This document shows, piece after piece, positions 17,078-25,865 of a DNA stretch of 39,206 nucleotides (position 1 is its first letter; every line of letters begins with the position of its first letter). The notes under the pieces were generated by a model. It saw nothing but the letters and a program-made list of their open reading frames with translations. It did no database searches and was not told the origin of the DNA. Origin of the DNA: Aquihabitans sp. (GTDB lineage Bacteria > Actinomycetota > Acidimicrobiia > Acidimicrobiales > Iamiaceae); the NCBI GenBank assembly GCA_025353965.1, contig JANXNS010000136.1:1-39206 (forward strand). The letters are read 5' to 3'. Position numbers and translations under genes: made by a program.

Positions 17078-17931
17078 CAATGGTGGAGACAGTTGCCCCG
17101 TCGCAGGCGGCGCGGCGTCATCGTCGCATCCGCTCGGGCGGGGCAACTGGCCTGTCGGCGTCGTCGGGGATTGGGCTTGGCGTTGCCGTGATCTGGTTCA
17201 GCGTGCTGGCACTGATCCCGCTCATTGCGGTCCTGGTGGAGACCTCGACTGGCGGGTGGTCGGCATTTTGGGCCACCCTCACCGACGTCCAGACGGCGGC
17301 GGCGATCCGCCTCACCATCACGCAGGCGCTGCTGGTGACCGGAGTGAACGTGGTCATGGGCACGTTGATCGCCTGGGTGCTCGTGCGCGACCACTTCTTC
17401 GGCAAGCGGGCGCTTGAGGTCATCATCGACATCCCGTTTGCCTTGCCCACGATCGTGGCCGGGCTTGTGCTGCTCTCGCTCTATGGCCCCCGCAGCCCGG
17501 TAGGCGTCAACGTCGCCAACACGCGAGCCGCGGTCTTCATGGCGTTCTTGTTCGTGACGCTCCCGTTCGTTGTGCGCACGGTACAACCGGTGCTCGCCGA
17601 GCTGGACCGCGACGTGGAAGAAGCCGCTGCATCGCTCGGTGCGAGCCGCCCGGTGATCTTTCGACGGGTGATCCTGCCGGCGCTCTTCCCGGCCATTTGC
17701 GCCGGCGCCGCGTTGTCGTTCGCCCGGGCGATCAGCGAGTACGGGTCGCTGGTGCTGTTGTCGGGCAACCTCCCGCTGCGCACAGAGGTCACGTCGGTCC
17801 GCATTCTCACCTACCTGGAGAACGGCAACACGGCGTCGGCCGCCGCGGTGGCCACGGTGCTCCTCGGCGTGTCTCTCCTGGTGATCGTTGCGCTCGACTT
17901 GGTCCAGCGACGGGTTGCCCGTCGTGGGTGA
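17074..17931 (+). CDS. cysT: Sulfate ABC transporter permease CysT
   Basis: This is a 285-residue inner-membrane permease, one half of the sulfate channel with CysW. About six membrane helices are visible, the first near residues 33-55. The cytoplasmic EAA loop that docks onto the ATPase reads EEAAASLGASRPVIFRRVIL, around residues 186-205. ISEYGSLVLLSGNLP near 225-239 is typical of CysT/CysU. The GTG start overlaps the binding-protein stop; an ATG two codons later is the alternative. Its 3' end overlaps cysW by 8 bases. Gene order (binding protein, T, W, A) is the standard one. Confidence 0.9.
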   Translation: MTMVETVAPSQAARRHRRIRSGGATGLSASSGIGLGVAVIWFSVLALIPLIAVLVETSTGGWSAFWATLTDVQTAAAIRLTITQALLVTGVNVVMGTLIAWVLVRDHFFGKRALEVIIDIPFALPTIVAGLVLLSLYGPRSPVGVNVANTRAAVFMAFLFVTLPFVVRTVQPVLAELDRDVEEAAASLGASRPVIFRRVILPALFPAICAGAALSFARAISEYGSLVLLSGNLPLRTEVTSVRILTYLENGNTASAAAVATVLLGVSLLVIVALDLVQRRVARRG

Positions 17932-18772
17932 GCCCGTCGCTGCTCCCGGTCGGAGTCGGTCCCGGCGGAGGGGCCCGCTCACCTATGTTTTCCGACTGCT
18001 GGTCATCACCTACCTCGTCCTGTTGGTGGCCTGGCCAGTGAGCCTCGTGGCCAAGGAGACGTTTGCCAACGGCCTCGAGTCGTTACGCACCACACTCTCG
18101 GACCCATCGGTCACCTTTGCCTTGAAGCTCACGGTGATCATCGCGGTGCAGGCCGTGGTCATCAACACAGTGTTTGGCGTGGGCATGTCATTGCTGCTGG
18201 TGCGCTACCGGTTCCCCGGGCGGCGACTTCTCAGTGCCCTCATCGACCTACCGCTATCGGTCTCGCCGGTGGTGGTGGGCTTGGCCTTGGTGCTCGTATA
18301 CGGCGGGCGCGGTGGCTGGTTCGGGCCGACCCTGGAGGACCATGGGTTCCAGGTCATCTTCGCCACGCCTGGCATGGTGATGGCCACCGCGTTCGTCTCG
18401 CTCCCGCTGGTGATCCGGGAGTTGGTGCCCGTCCTCGAGGAGGTGGGCACAGACCAGGAGCAGGCGGCCAAGAGCCTGGGCGCCAACGCGGTGCAGACGT
18501 TTCGCCGAATCACCTTGCCCGCCATCAAGTGGGCGCTGGTGTACGGAGTGGTTCTGAGTTTGGCCCGCTCGCTCGGCGAGTTCGGCGCCGTGAAAATCGT
18601 GTCCGGCAACTTCGAGGGTCAGACGCAGACCGCGACCTTGTCGGTCGAGCAGAAGTATCAGGACTTCCAGCAGGCGACGGCGTACGCCACCTCGTTCCTG
18701 TTGGCATCGGTGTCGGTGGCCTGCATTGTGGTGGTCTCGCTCCTGCGGCCACGGACTGAGGAGAAGCGATGA
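17924..18772 (+). CDS. cysW: Sulfate ABC transporter permease CysW
   Basis: This is the second sulfate permease subunit, about 282 residues. After a basic leader it shows membrane helices, the loop motif [20 protein letters not shown] that contacts CysA, and [18 protein letters not shown], typical of CysW. I chose the GTG at 17924, which overlaps the cysT stop by 8 bases; TTG codons at 17915 and 17888 are in frame but would lengthen the overlap without adding conserved sequence. The stop overlaps the cysA start in ATGA. Confidence 0.88.
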   Translation: MGEPVAAPGRSRSRRRGPLTYVFRLLVITYLVLLVAWPVSLVAKETFANGLESLRTTLSDPSVTFALKLTVIIAVQAVVINTVFGVGMSLLLVRYRFPGRRLLSALIDLPLSVSPVVVGLALVLVYGGRGGWFGPTLEDHGFQVIFATPGMVMATAFVSLPLVIRELVPVLEEVGTDQEQAAKSLGANAVQTFRRITLPAIKWALVYGVVLSLARSLGEFGAVKIVSGNFEGQTQTATLSVEQKYQDFQQATAYATSFLLASVSVACIVVVSLLRPRTEEKR

Positions 18773-19749
18773 GCATCGAGGTCACTGGTGTCGGCAAGCG
18801 GTTCGGCGATTTCGTTGCGCTCGACGACGTGTCGGTCAGCATCCCCACCGGGCAGCTCACTGCGCTGCTTGGCCCGAGCGGCGGAGGCAAGAGCACGCTG
18901 CTGCGAATCATCGCTGGGCTCGAGGATGCCGATACCGGCCGCATCGAGATCGAAGGCCGAGACGCCACGGACCTCTCGCCGCAGAAGCGCAACGTGGGTT
19001 TCGTGTTCCAGCACTACGCCGCGTTCAAGCACCTGAGCGTGGCCCGCAACGTGGCCTTCGGCCTGGAGATCCGCAAGCGGCCCAAAGACGAGATCAAGGC
19101 TCGGGTCCACGAGTTGCTCGAGCTCGTGCACTTGGAGCAGTTCGCTGATCGGCGCCCGGGCCAGCTCTCGGGTGGCCAACGCCAGCGCATGGCGCTGGCC
19201 CGCGCTCTAGCGGTGAAGCCAACCGTTCTGTTGCTCGACGAGCCATTCGGTGCGCTCGATGCCAAGGTGCGCAAAGAACTGCGCGATTGGCTTCGCCGCC
19301 TGCATGACGAGATCCCGGTCACCACTGTTTTCGTCACCCACGACCAGGAGGAAGCGCTGGAGGTGGCCGATGAAATCGTGGTCATCAACGAGGGACGGAT
19401 CGAGCAGGTCGGCACCCCCGATCAGCTTTACGACGAGCCAGCCAACGACTTCGTCATGAGCTTCCTTGGCCCGGTCACCTCGCTCGGGGGAGTTTCGGTG
19501 CGCCCGCACGATCTCGAAATCAGTACCGAGGACCCCGGTGGGGGCGTGGCCGGAACGGTGGTCCGGTCCGTGCGGGTCGGGTTCGAGGTACGTCTCGAGG
19601 TGCGGACCTCGACTGAATCAGTGCAAGCGGTGCTGACCCGCACCGAGGCGCGGGGCCTGGGCGTCGTCGATGGGACCACGGTGTGGCTGCGGCCGATGCT
19701 CGGCGCGCCGACGGTCCGTCCTACCGGCCTTTTGGTCCCCGCCGTCTGA
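18769..19749 (+). CDS. cysA: Sulfate ABC transporter ATP-binding protein CysA
   Basis: This 326-residue ATPase energises sulfate import through CysT/CysW. It has all ABC motifs: GPSGGGKST at residues 35-43, Q-loop FVFQHY, signature LSGGQ at 133-137, Walker [12 protein letters not shown] and switch His in VTHDQ. The C-terminal 90 residues form a short regulatory region (RPHDLEI...) of the TOBE type. It is the last gene of the operon and ends 10 bases before the stop of a convergent small gene, leaving no room for a separate terminator. Confidence 0.93.
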   Translation: MSIEVTGVGKRFGDFVALDDVSVSIPTGQLTALLGPSGGGKSTLLRIIAGLEDADTGRIEIEGRDATDLSPQKRNVGFVFQHYAAFKHLSVARNVAFGLEIRKRPKDEIKARVHELLELVHLEQFADRRPGQLSGGQRQRMALARALAVKPTVLLLDEPFGALDAKVRKELRDWLRRLHDEIPVTTVFVTHDQEEALEVADEIVVINEGRIEQVGTPDQLYDEPANDFVMSFLGPVTSLGGVSVRPHDLEISTEDPGGGVAGTVVRSVRVGFEVRLEVRTSTESVQAVLTRTEARGLGVVDGTTVWLRPMLGAPTVRPTGLLVPAV

Positions 19750-19759
19750 CCAGGATGGG

Positions 19760-20014
19760 TCAGGCTTCCGGCGTGGCTGGGTCTGGCTGGGCTAGGCGGT
19801 AGACGCCACGGCGGCGGTCTACTTGGAGGCCGGCACCGGCCAGCGCTACTACCCAGGGACCGAGGCAGCGCACGATGGTGTCCGGGGACGGACGGTCCTC
19901 GTGGTTGGCGGCCCACTCCCGATACGAGCCGTACCGGAGCGGCTCACCCTTCTCGGCGGCCGCGCCGCGAAGAAAGTCGGCCAGTTGTTCATCGGTCCAA
20001 AAGCGACGTGCCAC
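19760..20014 (-). CDS. Small protein with an HNH-associated helical repeat
   Basis: This 84-residue protein starts at a GTG (20014) with MARRFWTDEQLADFLRGAA. It contains one copy of the repeat found beside HNH and homing endonucleases: an N-terminal helix, GSYREWAANHEDRPSPDTIV, then LGPWVVALAGAGL, matching the family's PSxxTVxxxFGSWxxALxxAGL. In that family the repeat is thought to bind DNA, so this may be a small DNA-binding regulator. It is convergent with cysA and divergent from the LLM oxidoreductase gene, with a palindrome in the shared upstream region. The repeat assignment is by pattern; the role is inference. Confidence 0.6.
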   Translation of the reverse strand: MARRFWTDEQLADFLRGAAAEKGEPLRYGSYREWAANHEDRPSPDTIVRCLGPWVVALAGAGLQVDRRRGVYRLAQPDPATPEA

Positions 20015-20127
20015 GAAAGACTTCTAGCGCGTATTGGACCCCGGCAAGCAGTTGTGCGGACAAATTTCTTTGGCCTCCCCGGAATTGGGGACCCGATCCC
20101 AGAAGAACTGATCGGTTCGGCGCGGCA

Positions 20128-20144
20128 TCTGACGGTGCGTCAGA
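20128..20144. promoter_or_regulatory. Palindromic operator-like site upstream of the acyl-CoA gene run
   Basis: TCTGACG (20128-20134) and CGTCAGA (20138-20144) are perfect inverted repeats around GTG. The site ends 8 bases before the GTG start of the LLM oxidoreductase gene and lies in the divergent region shared with the small minus-strand gene. Sites of this form are typical of TetR-type repressors in actinobacteria; the protein that binds here is unknown. Confidence 0.5.
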
Positions 20145-20152
20145 CTCAAGCG

Positions 20153-21040
20153 GTGAAGTTCACTCTCGCCCTCGCCATGACCCCACCCGAGCGGATCTTG
20201 CCCCTAGCGCGGATCGCCGATGAATCGGGGTGGGACGCCGTGGCCGTGCCGGACTCGGTCTTCTTCCCCGAGTCCGTTTCGGCCAAGTACCCCTTCTCGC
20301 CTGACGGTGATCGGTTCTGGCCGGCCGATGCGCCGTTCGTGGATCCGCTGGTCGCCATCCCGGCCATGGCCGCGGCCACCGAGCACCTGACCTTCGTGAC
20401 CAACGTGTTGAAGACGCCGCTGCGGGAACCGCTGCTGGTGGCCAAGTCCGTTGGGTCGATGGCGTCGATGTTCCCGGGCCGTATCGGGCTCGGGGTCGGC
20501 CTCAGTTGGATGCCCGAGGAATTCACTTGGCTCGGCCAGGAAATGAAGACGCGCGGCAAGCGTCTGGATGAGCAGATTGTGGTCATTCGCAAACTTCTCA
20601 ACGGTGGCTGGGTCGAACATCACGGGACCCATTACGACTTTGATCGCCTCCGCATGGAACCGGCGCCCGGGCCTGGCGTGCCCATCCACGTCGGCGGCCA
20701 CAGCGACGCCGGCTTGCGCCGAGCGGCCCGCTTGGCCGATGGGTGGATCGGTGCCCAAGCTGGCCACGAGGAACTGGCCGCGCTCATTGCCCGGCTGTGG
20801 GTAGAACTCGACAAGGCGGAGAAGCCCGTGGAGGGCTACGAGGTGCAGGCCACCCCGCTGGTGCCGGCCACGGTTGAGGCCATGGACGGTTTGGCGGAAA
20901 TTGGGCTCACCGGGGTGATCACCGTGCCCTGGTATTTCATGGGTGGCGGCGATCCCAACGACGAAGCGTTCCAGGACGAGAGTGTCCGAGCGTTTGCTGC
21001 GACCGTGATCGAACCCATGCGCCGGGAGGCCAACTCGTGA
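20153..21040 (+). CDS. LLM-class F420-dependent oxidoreductase
   Basis: This 295-residue protein is a luciferase-like monooxygenase-fold enzyme of the F420-dependent subgroup. Diagnostic stretches are ILPLARIADESGWDAVAVPD near the start, LTFVTNVLKTPLREPLLVAK, RIGLGVGLSWMPEEF, and PIHVGGHSDAGLRRAARLAD, followed by GWIGAQ. Such enzymes oxidise or reduce substrates with a hydride from coenzyme F420. I chose the GTG at 20153 (VKFTLALAM) because the family begins right there; the frame is open back to 19823 but only through the opposite-strand gene. It is first in a tight run, overlapping the next gene in GTGA, and sits just behind the palindrome. The substrate is unknown; the neighbours suggest a lipid or steroid-like acyl-CoA. 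Confidence 0.85.
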   Translation: MKFTLALAMTPPERILPLARIADESGWDAVAVPDSVFFPESVSAKYPFSPDGDRFWPADAPFVDPLVAIPAMAAATEHLTFVTNVLKTPLREPLLVAKSVGSMASMFPGRIGLGVGLSWMPEEFTWLGQEMKTRGKRLDEQIVVIRKLLNGGWVEHHGTHYDFDRLRMEPAPGPGVPIHVGGHSDAGLRRAARLADGWIGAQAGHEELAALIARLWVELDKAEKPVEGYEVQATPLVPATVEAMDGLAEIGLTGVITVPWYFMGGGDPNDEAFQDESVRAFAATVIEPMRREANS

Positions 21041-21477
21041 CTGAACCACTTGCGATCGCCATGCCCGCGCCAACCGATCGCTCGGCTCGGGCCGCCTCAC
21101 TGCGTTCTCGGGCGGCGGTAGAAGCGGGGGACCGAGACGGCTGGCTCGGGCTCTTCGCCGCTCACGGGTTCGTGCAGGATCCGGTTGGCATATCGGCGCT
21201 TGATCCCGTTGGAGAGGGGCATCGTGGAGCAGAAGCCCGAGCCGCCTTTTGGGACAACGTGATCGGCCCCAACCCGATCACCATGGATGTGTACGCGTCC
21301 CATGGCGGAGGCGATGAGGTGGCCAATGTGGTCACCATCACCACGTCGTTCCCTGACGGGTCCAAAGCCATGGTGGACATCGTTGCCGTCTACCGGGTGG
21401 ACGACAACGGAGACATCTTGAGCCTCCGGGCCTTCTGGGAATTCGACCAACTCCGGTTCGAACCCGCACCCGCCTAG
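21037..21477 (+). CDS. SnoaL-like / ketosteroid-isomerase-fold protein
   Basis: This 146-residue protein has the NTF2-like cone fold pattern: helix RAAVEAGDRDGWLGLFAAHG, FVQDPVG, a central AEARAAFWDNVIGPN, and strands ending in AVYRVDDNGDILSLRAFWEF. Members include steroid delta-isomerases and polyketide cyclases, and many have no known substrate. The GTG start overlaps the LLM gene by 4 bases and the stop lies 2 bases before the thioesterase start, so it belongs to the same transcript. It may isomerise or bind an intermediate of the acyl-CoA route. Confidence 0.75.
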   Translation: MTEPLAIAMPAPTDRSARAASLRSRAAVEAGDRDGWLGLFAAHGFVQDPVGISALDPVGEGHRGAEARAAFWDNVIGPNPITMDVYASHGGGDEVANVVTITTSFPDGSKAMVDIVAVYRVDDNGDILSLRAFWEFDQLRFEPAPA

Positions 21478-21479
21478 CC

Positions 21480-22229
21480 GTGGCCGAGGCGAGTGGCACC
21501 GATCCCGAGTTCGTTCCTGCCCCCACCAGGGGGCGGACCTACACCGTTGAGCGCCGCGTCCGGTGGGGAGACACCGATGAGCAGCGGCGCCTGCGGCTGG
21601 ACGCAACGGCGCGGTACCTCCAAGACGTGGCCAACGACGACACGCGCGATGGCGGACACGATCCCTTCGCTCCGTGGGTCGTGCGCCGCACCGCCATCAC
21701 CATCGTGGAGCCGGTGGTCCTGGGCGAACTGGTTTCGGTCACCACGTTCAGTGGGGGCCTCGGGCCCCGGTGGGGTGAACGCCGAACCTCGATTGTCGGG
21801 GCCGATGGTGGTCGGGTGGAAGCGGCATCGTTGTGGGTTTTTGTCGACGCGGTCTCGGGTCGCCCCGCCAAGCTCACCGAGGCCTTCCACGCAACCTATG
21901 ACGAAGCCGCCGGCGGTCGGTCGGTGTCGGCCCGCCTCCGTCACCGGGCACCGCCGGCCGGTATATCGGGCCGCCCTTGGCCGTTGCGCTCGACCGACAT
22001 GGACGGGCTGGGCCACGTGAACAACGCAGCCGCCTGGGCCGCAGTCGAAGACGAACTGAGCCGACGCGGCATCATCGCGGTCCATGCCGAGATCGAATAC
22101 CCCAATGCCATCGCCCCTGACGACGAGGTCGAGTTGATGGCCGATCAGGATGCGGACGGGGTGCTGTCGCTATGGCTCACAGCCGGTGGGACCGTTCGAG
22201 TGTCGGCCCAAGTCACCTCCGTGTTCTAG
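21480..22229 (+). CDS. Acyl-ACP/acyl-CoA thioesterase-like, double hotdog
   Basis: This 249-residue protein shows two hotdog halves. The first has YTVERRVRWGDTDEQRRLRL and TARYLQDVANDDTRD; the second has WPLRSTDMDGLGHVNNAAAW, the classic hotdog helix with the Asp/His/Asn pattern. The layout matches acyl-ACP thioesterases, which release fatty acids from acyl carrier protein or CoA. The GTG start follows the previous stop by 2 bases. The 86-base gap to the next gene is the largest within this part of the run. The true substrate is not evident. Confidence 0.75.
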   Translation: MAEASGTDPEFVPAPTRGRTYTVERRVRWGDTDEQRRLRLDATARYLQDVANDDTRDGGHDPFAPWVVRRTAITIVEPVVLGELVSVTTFSGGLGPRWGERRTSIVGADGGRVEAASLWVFVDAVSGRPAKLTEAFHATYDEAAGGRSVSARLRHRAPPAGISGRPWPLRSTDMDGLGHVNNAAAWAAVEDELSRRGIIAVHAEIEYPNAIAPDDEVELMADQDADGVLSLWLTAGGTVRVSAQVTSVF

Positions 22230-22315
22230 GACCGGCCTGGGCTGAACGGCTAGATGGATGCCTTGGAGGATGACGCGTTTGGGACGGTACTGGCGGTTGA
22301 GGGCAGGATTTCGCC

Positions 22316-23725
22316 ATGTTCTCTCCACTCCTGGAGGAGTGGGACTCGGACCTGCGGAGCCGTGACCCTCTTTCTTTCCCCGGCTACGGCGCCAAACTTG
22401 CTGCATTGGACCATGAATCGGTGCGGACCGGGCGAGCCGATGGGTTCGTGTTGATCGAGGGCGACTTCTCCGTGATCGGGGGGTCGATGGGTGTGGTCCA
22501 CGGCGAAAAAGTGGTGCGCGCCTTCGACCGGGCCACTGCGGAACGGCTCCCGGTCGTGGTCGTCACCCGTTCCGGCGGGGCGCGAATGCAGGAGGGCATG
22601 GTCGCTTTGGTGCAACTGGCTCGGACTGCTGCCGCCGCGGAACGCCACCGTGCCGCGGGCCTCCTATCGGTGTCGGTTCACCGCTCGCCCACAACAGGCG
22701 GCGTCTTTGCTTCGTACGGGTCGCTCACCGACCTGGCCGTGGTGGAGGCGGGGGCGACCATCGGGTTCGCCGGACCGCGGGTTTTGGCCCAGACAACGGG
22801 CGCCGACCCCGACGGCCGATCACACACCGCTGAATCCGCCCTAGCCGCCCATCTGGTGGACGCACTGGCGGCGCCGGAGGACTTGGCCGCCTGGGTCGAC
22901 GGGGCGCTGGGCCGCACCGAGGTGGCGCTGCACACCCATTCCGCCCCGAACCCCGTCCGTTCGGCGCCGGCGCCGGCCGCCGAAACCACGGCAGCGTGGC
23001 GGGAAGTCCAGGCCGCTCGCCGCATGGGGCGACCTACCGGTCTCCACGTAGCCGCTGCCGCCACGACATCTTGGACTGAACTGGGAACGGGTACTGACCC
23101 GGCGTTACGCACCGCACTGGCCACCATCGGGGGCAACCGTGTGGTGGTCCTCGCCTGCGACCGCTACGCCGGTGGGGGCCAACCTGGCCCCGACGGGTTC
23201 CGCTTGGCCCAGCGAGGGATTGCCCTGGCGGGGCGACTCGGTATCCCCATCGTCACCTTCGTCGATACGCCGGGGGCCGCGGCTGGCCCCGATGCCGAGA
23301 ATGGCGGCATTGCCGGCGAGATAGCTCGAACGTTTGGGGCGTTCGCGGCCGTGGCGAGCCCGACGGTTGCGGTGTGCGTGGGCGAAGGGGGGAGCGGTGG
23401 CGCCTTGGCGTTGGCCGCCGTCGATCAGTTCCTGGTGCAGGAACACGCCATCTTCTCGGTGATCGGCCCGGAGGGCGCGGCGGCGATCCTTGAACGGGAT
23501 GGCACGAAGGCCCCGCAGGTTGCCCCCCTACTCAAGCTCACTAGCGCAGACCTGTTCGCCATGGGCATCGTGGACCAGGTCGTGCCCGACGATGTTGCCG
23601 AGACGGTGGCCGCGTTGATTGAGGCGCTGGGCGCAGAGCGGATATCTGCCGCAGTGGGCGGTCGTCGCGCTCGCGCCGATCGGGTGTCTCATTCCTGGCT
23701 AGAAGCAGCAACAGGCGCTTCTTGA
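22316..23725 (+). CDS. Fused acetyl-CoA carboxylase carboxyltransferase (AccD-AccA type)
   Basis: This 469-residue protein joins both carboxyltransferase halves. The N-terminal half resembles the AccD beta subunit: DGFVLIEGDFSVIGGSMGVV, TRSGGARMQEGMVAL, and TTGGVFASYGSLTDL with IGFAGPRV. The C-terminal half resembles AccA: NRVVVLACDRYAGGG, PIVTFVDTPGAAAGPDAENG, VGEGGSGGALALA, SVIGPEGAAAILERDGTKAP. Together these transfer carboxyl from biotin to acetyl-CoA or a related acyl-CoA. The zinc ribbon of bacterial AccD is missing: the protein starts directly in the crotonase fold. No biotin carboxylase or BCCP gene lies near, so those must come from elsewhere. The stop codon lies inside the palindrome at 23722-23737. 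Confidence 0.82.
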   Translation: MFSPLLEEWDSDLRSRDPLSFPGYGAKLAALDHESVRTGRADGFVLIEGDFSVIGGSMGVVHGEKVVRAFDRATAERLPVVVVTRSGGARMQEGMVALVQLARTAAAAERHRAAGLLSVSVHRSPTTGGVFASYGSLTDLAVVEAGATIGFAGPRVLAQTTGADPDGRSHTAESALAAHLVDALAAPEDLAAWVDGALGRTEVALHTHSAPNPVRSAPAPAAETTAAWREVQAARRMGRPTGLHVAAAATTSWTELGTGTDPALRTALATIGGNRVVVLACDRYAGGGQPGPDGFRLAQRGIALAGRLGIPIVTFVDTPGAAAGPDAENGGIAGEIARTFGAFAAVASPTVAVCVGEGGSGGALALAAVDQFLVQEHAIFSVIGPEGAAAILERDGTKAPQVAPLLKLTSADLFAMGIVDQVVPDDVAETVAALIEALGAERISAAVGGRRARADRVSHSWLEAATGAS

Positions 23726-23737
23726 CCGGTCGGTCAA
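23722..23737. promoter_or_regulatory. Palindrome overlapping the carboxyltransferase stop
   Basis: TTGACCG (23722-23728) and CGGTCAA (23731-23737) are perfect inverted repeats around GT. The form (GACCGGTCGGTC core) is typical of TetR-family operators, and TTGACC could also serve as a -35 element for the alpha/beta hydrolase gene that starts shortly after. It differs in sequence from the palindrome at 20128-20144, so a second regulator is likely. Confidence 0.5.
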
Positions 23738-23754
23738 TGTGGCACGATGACCAG

Positions 23755-24633
23755 GTGCCAACCGCAGCAGCGAACGGAATTGAGCTCACCTACGAGACGT
23801 TCGGCGATCCCGCCGCAGAGACCGTCTTGCTCATCATGGGCCTTGGTGCTCAGCTCACCGGCTGGGACGATGGCTTCTGCGCACTGCTCGTTGCCCGCGG
23901 CTACCACGTGGTGCGGTTCGACAATCGGGACATCGGAATGTCCACCTGGATCGACACGCCCGGGCTGGACGTGCCCACCGCCGTCCTGGCCGCTCTGGGT
24001 GGGGACGCGTCGGTTGCGCCCTATCTCCTGGCTGACATGGCCAAGGATGTGGTGGGTCTGCTCGACCACCTAGATGTGGAACGAGCGCATGTGGTCGGCG
24101 CCTCCATGGGCGGGATGATCGCGCAGACGGTCGCCATCAACCACCCGACACGAGTCCGCACCCTTACCTCGATCATGTCCACCACTGGCGAGTCGACGGT
24201 GGGCGCCGCCTCGCCAGATCTGCTCCCACAGCTGCTGGGTGAACGACCGGAAGGCCGCGCCGAGTCGATCGATTTCCTGGTGAACACCGTGCGAGCCATC
24301 AGCTGCCCGGAGCATTTCGACGAAGAACGGGCGCGTGCTCGGGCGATGGTGGATTTCGAGCGTGGTCTCAACCCGCTCGGCGTTCCCCGTCAACTGCTGG
24401 CCATCCTCTGTTCCGGCTCGCGCGCCGATGATCTCTCCACGCTGGACCTCCCCGCGCTGGTGATCCACGGCCGCCAGGACCGTCTGGTGGATTTCAGCGG
24501 CGGGCAACGCACGGCCGAACTTGTGGCCGGAGCAGACTTTCTGGCCATCGACGACATGGCTCACGATCTTCCTAGCGTGCACTGGACCCGGATCACCGAC
24601 GCCATTGCGGCGCTCGCTACCCGGGTTGCCTAG
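23755..24633 (+). CDS. Alpha/beta-hydrolase fold protein
   Basis: This protein of about 292 residues has the alpha/beta-hydrolase pattern: ANGIELTYETFGDP at the start, LLIMGLGAQLTGWDDGF (oxyanion region), VVRFDNRDIGMS, the nucleophile elbow GASMGG, LVIHGRQDRLVDF (catalytic Asp region) and DDMAHDLP with the catalytic His. It hydrolyses an ester, lactone or similar bond; the substrate is open. I chose the GTG at 23755; an in-frame ATG at 23737 would add six residues and begin on the palindrome. There is no strong ribosome site for either. It sits between the carboxyltransferase and the CoA transferase genes. Confidence 0.82.
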   Translation: MPTAAANGIELTYETFGDPAAETVLLIMGLGAQLTGWDDGFCALLVARGYHVVRFDNRDIGMSTWIDTPGLDVPTAVLAALGGDASVAPYLLADMAKDVVGLLDHLDVERAHVVGASMGGMIAQTVAINHPTRVRTLTSIMSTTGESTVGAASPDLLPQLLGERPEGRAESIDFLVNTVRAISCPEHFDEERARARAMVDFERGLNPLGVPRQLLAILCSGSRADDLSTLDLPALVIHGRQDRLVDFSGGQRTAELVAGADFLAIDDMAHDLPSVHWTRITDAIAALATRVA

Positions 24634-24682
24634 CCCGCACCTTGCTTCAGCCCAACACCGACAACCTCGACCAGGAGTTCCC

Positions 24683-25825
24683 ATGGGACCATTGACCGGA
24701 ATCAAGATCATCGAGATCGCCGGAATCGGCCCGGCGCCGTTCGGGGCGATGATGCTCGCCGACATGGGCGCCGACGTCATCCGCGTCGACCGCTCCGGCA
24801 ACGTCATGGGCGGAGACCCGGCCACCCCGCCCGGAGATCTCCTGGCCCGAGGCCGCCGTTCGGTTGGCGTCGACCTCAAGAACACCGACGGGGTGGCCAC
24901 AGTTCTTGAACTTGTCGCCGGCGCCGACGCCATCATCGAGGGCTTCCGGCCCGGCGTGATGGAACGGCTCGGGCTGGGCCCCGATGTCTGCATGGCGCGC
25001 AATCCAAAGCTTGTGTACGCCCGCATGACTGGTTGGGGTCAAGACGGCCCCTATGCGCCCACCGCCGGTCACGACATCAATTACATCGCCTTGGCCGGGG
25101 CGCTCGAACCCATGGGCCGGGCCGGACAGCAGCCCACCCCGCCCATCAACCTCATCGGCGACTTCGGTGGTGGCGGAATGCTCCTGGCCCTCGGTGTTTG
25201 TGCGGCCCTACTGGAGACCACCCGGTCCGGCGAGGGTCAGGTCATCGATGTGGCCATGGTCGACGGAGCCGCCAGCTTGATGACCATGATTTGGTCATTC
25301 CGAGAGATGGGCATGTGGCGCGAGGAACGCGGGACGAACATGCTCGATACCGGCGCCCATTTTTACGACACCTACGAAACCTCGGACGGGAAATACGTCT
25401 CCATCGGCTCCATCGAGCCGCAGTTCTACGCCGAACTGCTTCGTCTTACCGGCATGGCTCAGGAGGTCCTGCCGCCGCAGCACGACCGGAGCCAATGGCC
25501 AGCTCTCAAGGAGCGTTTCGCCGATCTTTTCCGGCAGAAGACCCGCGACGAGTGGTGTGAACTGATGGAAGGGACCGATGTCTGTTTCGCCCCGGTGCTC
25601 TCCATGACCGAGGCGCCTCATCATCCTCACATTGCGCAGCGCGGGACTTTCACCGAGGTAGCCGGGGTCACGCAGCCGGCACCGGCGCCCCGTTTCGGGC
25701 GGACCCCGAGCAGCATCGAACGCCCGCCGCCCCATGCCGGGCAACACACCGACGAGATCCTGGCCGAGTGGGGTATCAGCGCCAGCCGGATCGCCGAACT
25801 GCGTGAGGCCAAGGCCATCGCCTGA
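24683..25825 (+). CDS. Alpha-methylacyl-CoA racemase / family III CoA transferase
   Basis: This 380-residue CaiB/BaiF-family protein most resembles alpha-methylacyl-CoA racemase, which interconverts 2R- and 2S-methylacyl-CoA in branched-chain and sterol side-chain breakdown. It begins with TGIKIIEIAGIGPAPFGAMM. The motif GHDINYIALAG places His130 at the racemase catalytic His, and NLIGDFGGGG places Asp160 at the catalytic Asp. GEGQVIDVAMVDGAASL and DGKYVSIGSIEPQFY are also typical. The absence of the CoA-transferase nucleophile Asp pattern favours racemase. The ATG at 24683 has CAGGAG 7 bases upstream; the frame is open further upstream inside the hydrolase gene. Confidence 0.87.
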   Translation: MGPLTGIKIIEIAGIGPAPFGAMMLADMGADVIRVDRSGNVMGGDPATPPGDLLARGRRSVGVDLKNTDGVATVLELVAGADAIIEGFRPGVMERLGLGPDVCMARNPKLVYARMTGWGQDGPYAPTAGHDINYIALAGALEPMGRAGQQPTPPINLIGDFGGGGMLLALGVCAALLETTRSGEGQVIDVAMVDGAASLMTMIWSFREMGMWREERGTNMLDTGAHFYDTYETSDGKYVSIGSIEPQFYAELLRLTGMAQEVLPPQHDRSQWPALKERFADLFRQKTRDEWCELMEGTDVCFAPVLSMTEAPHHPHIAQRGTFTEVAGVTQPAPAPRFGRTPSSIERPPPHAGQHTDEILAEWGISASRIAELREAKAIA

Positions 25826-25865
25826 CCGCTTCACTCGGGTGGCGGTGGCCGATAGCGTGCTGCGG

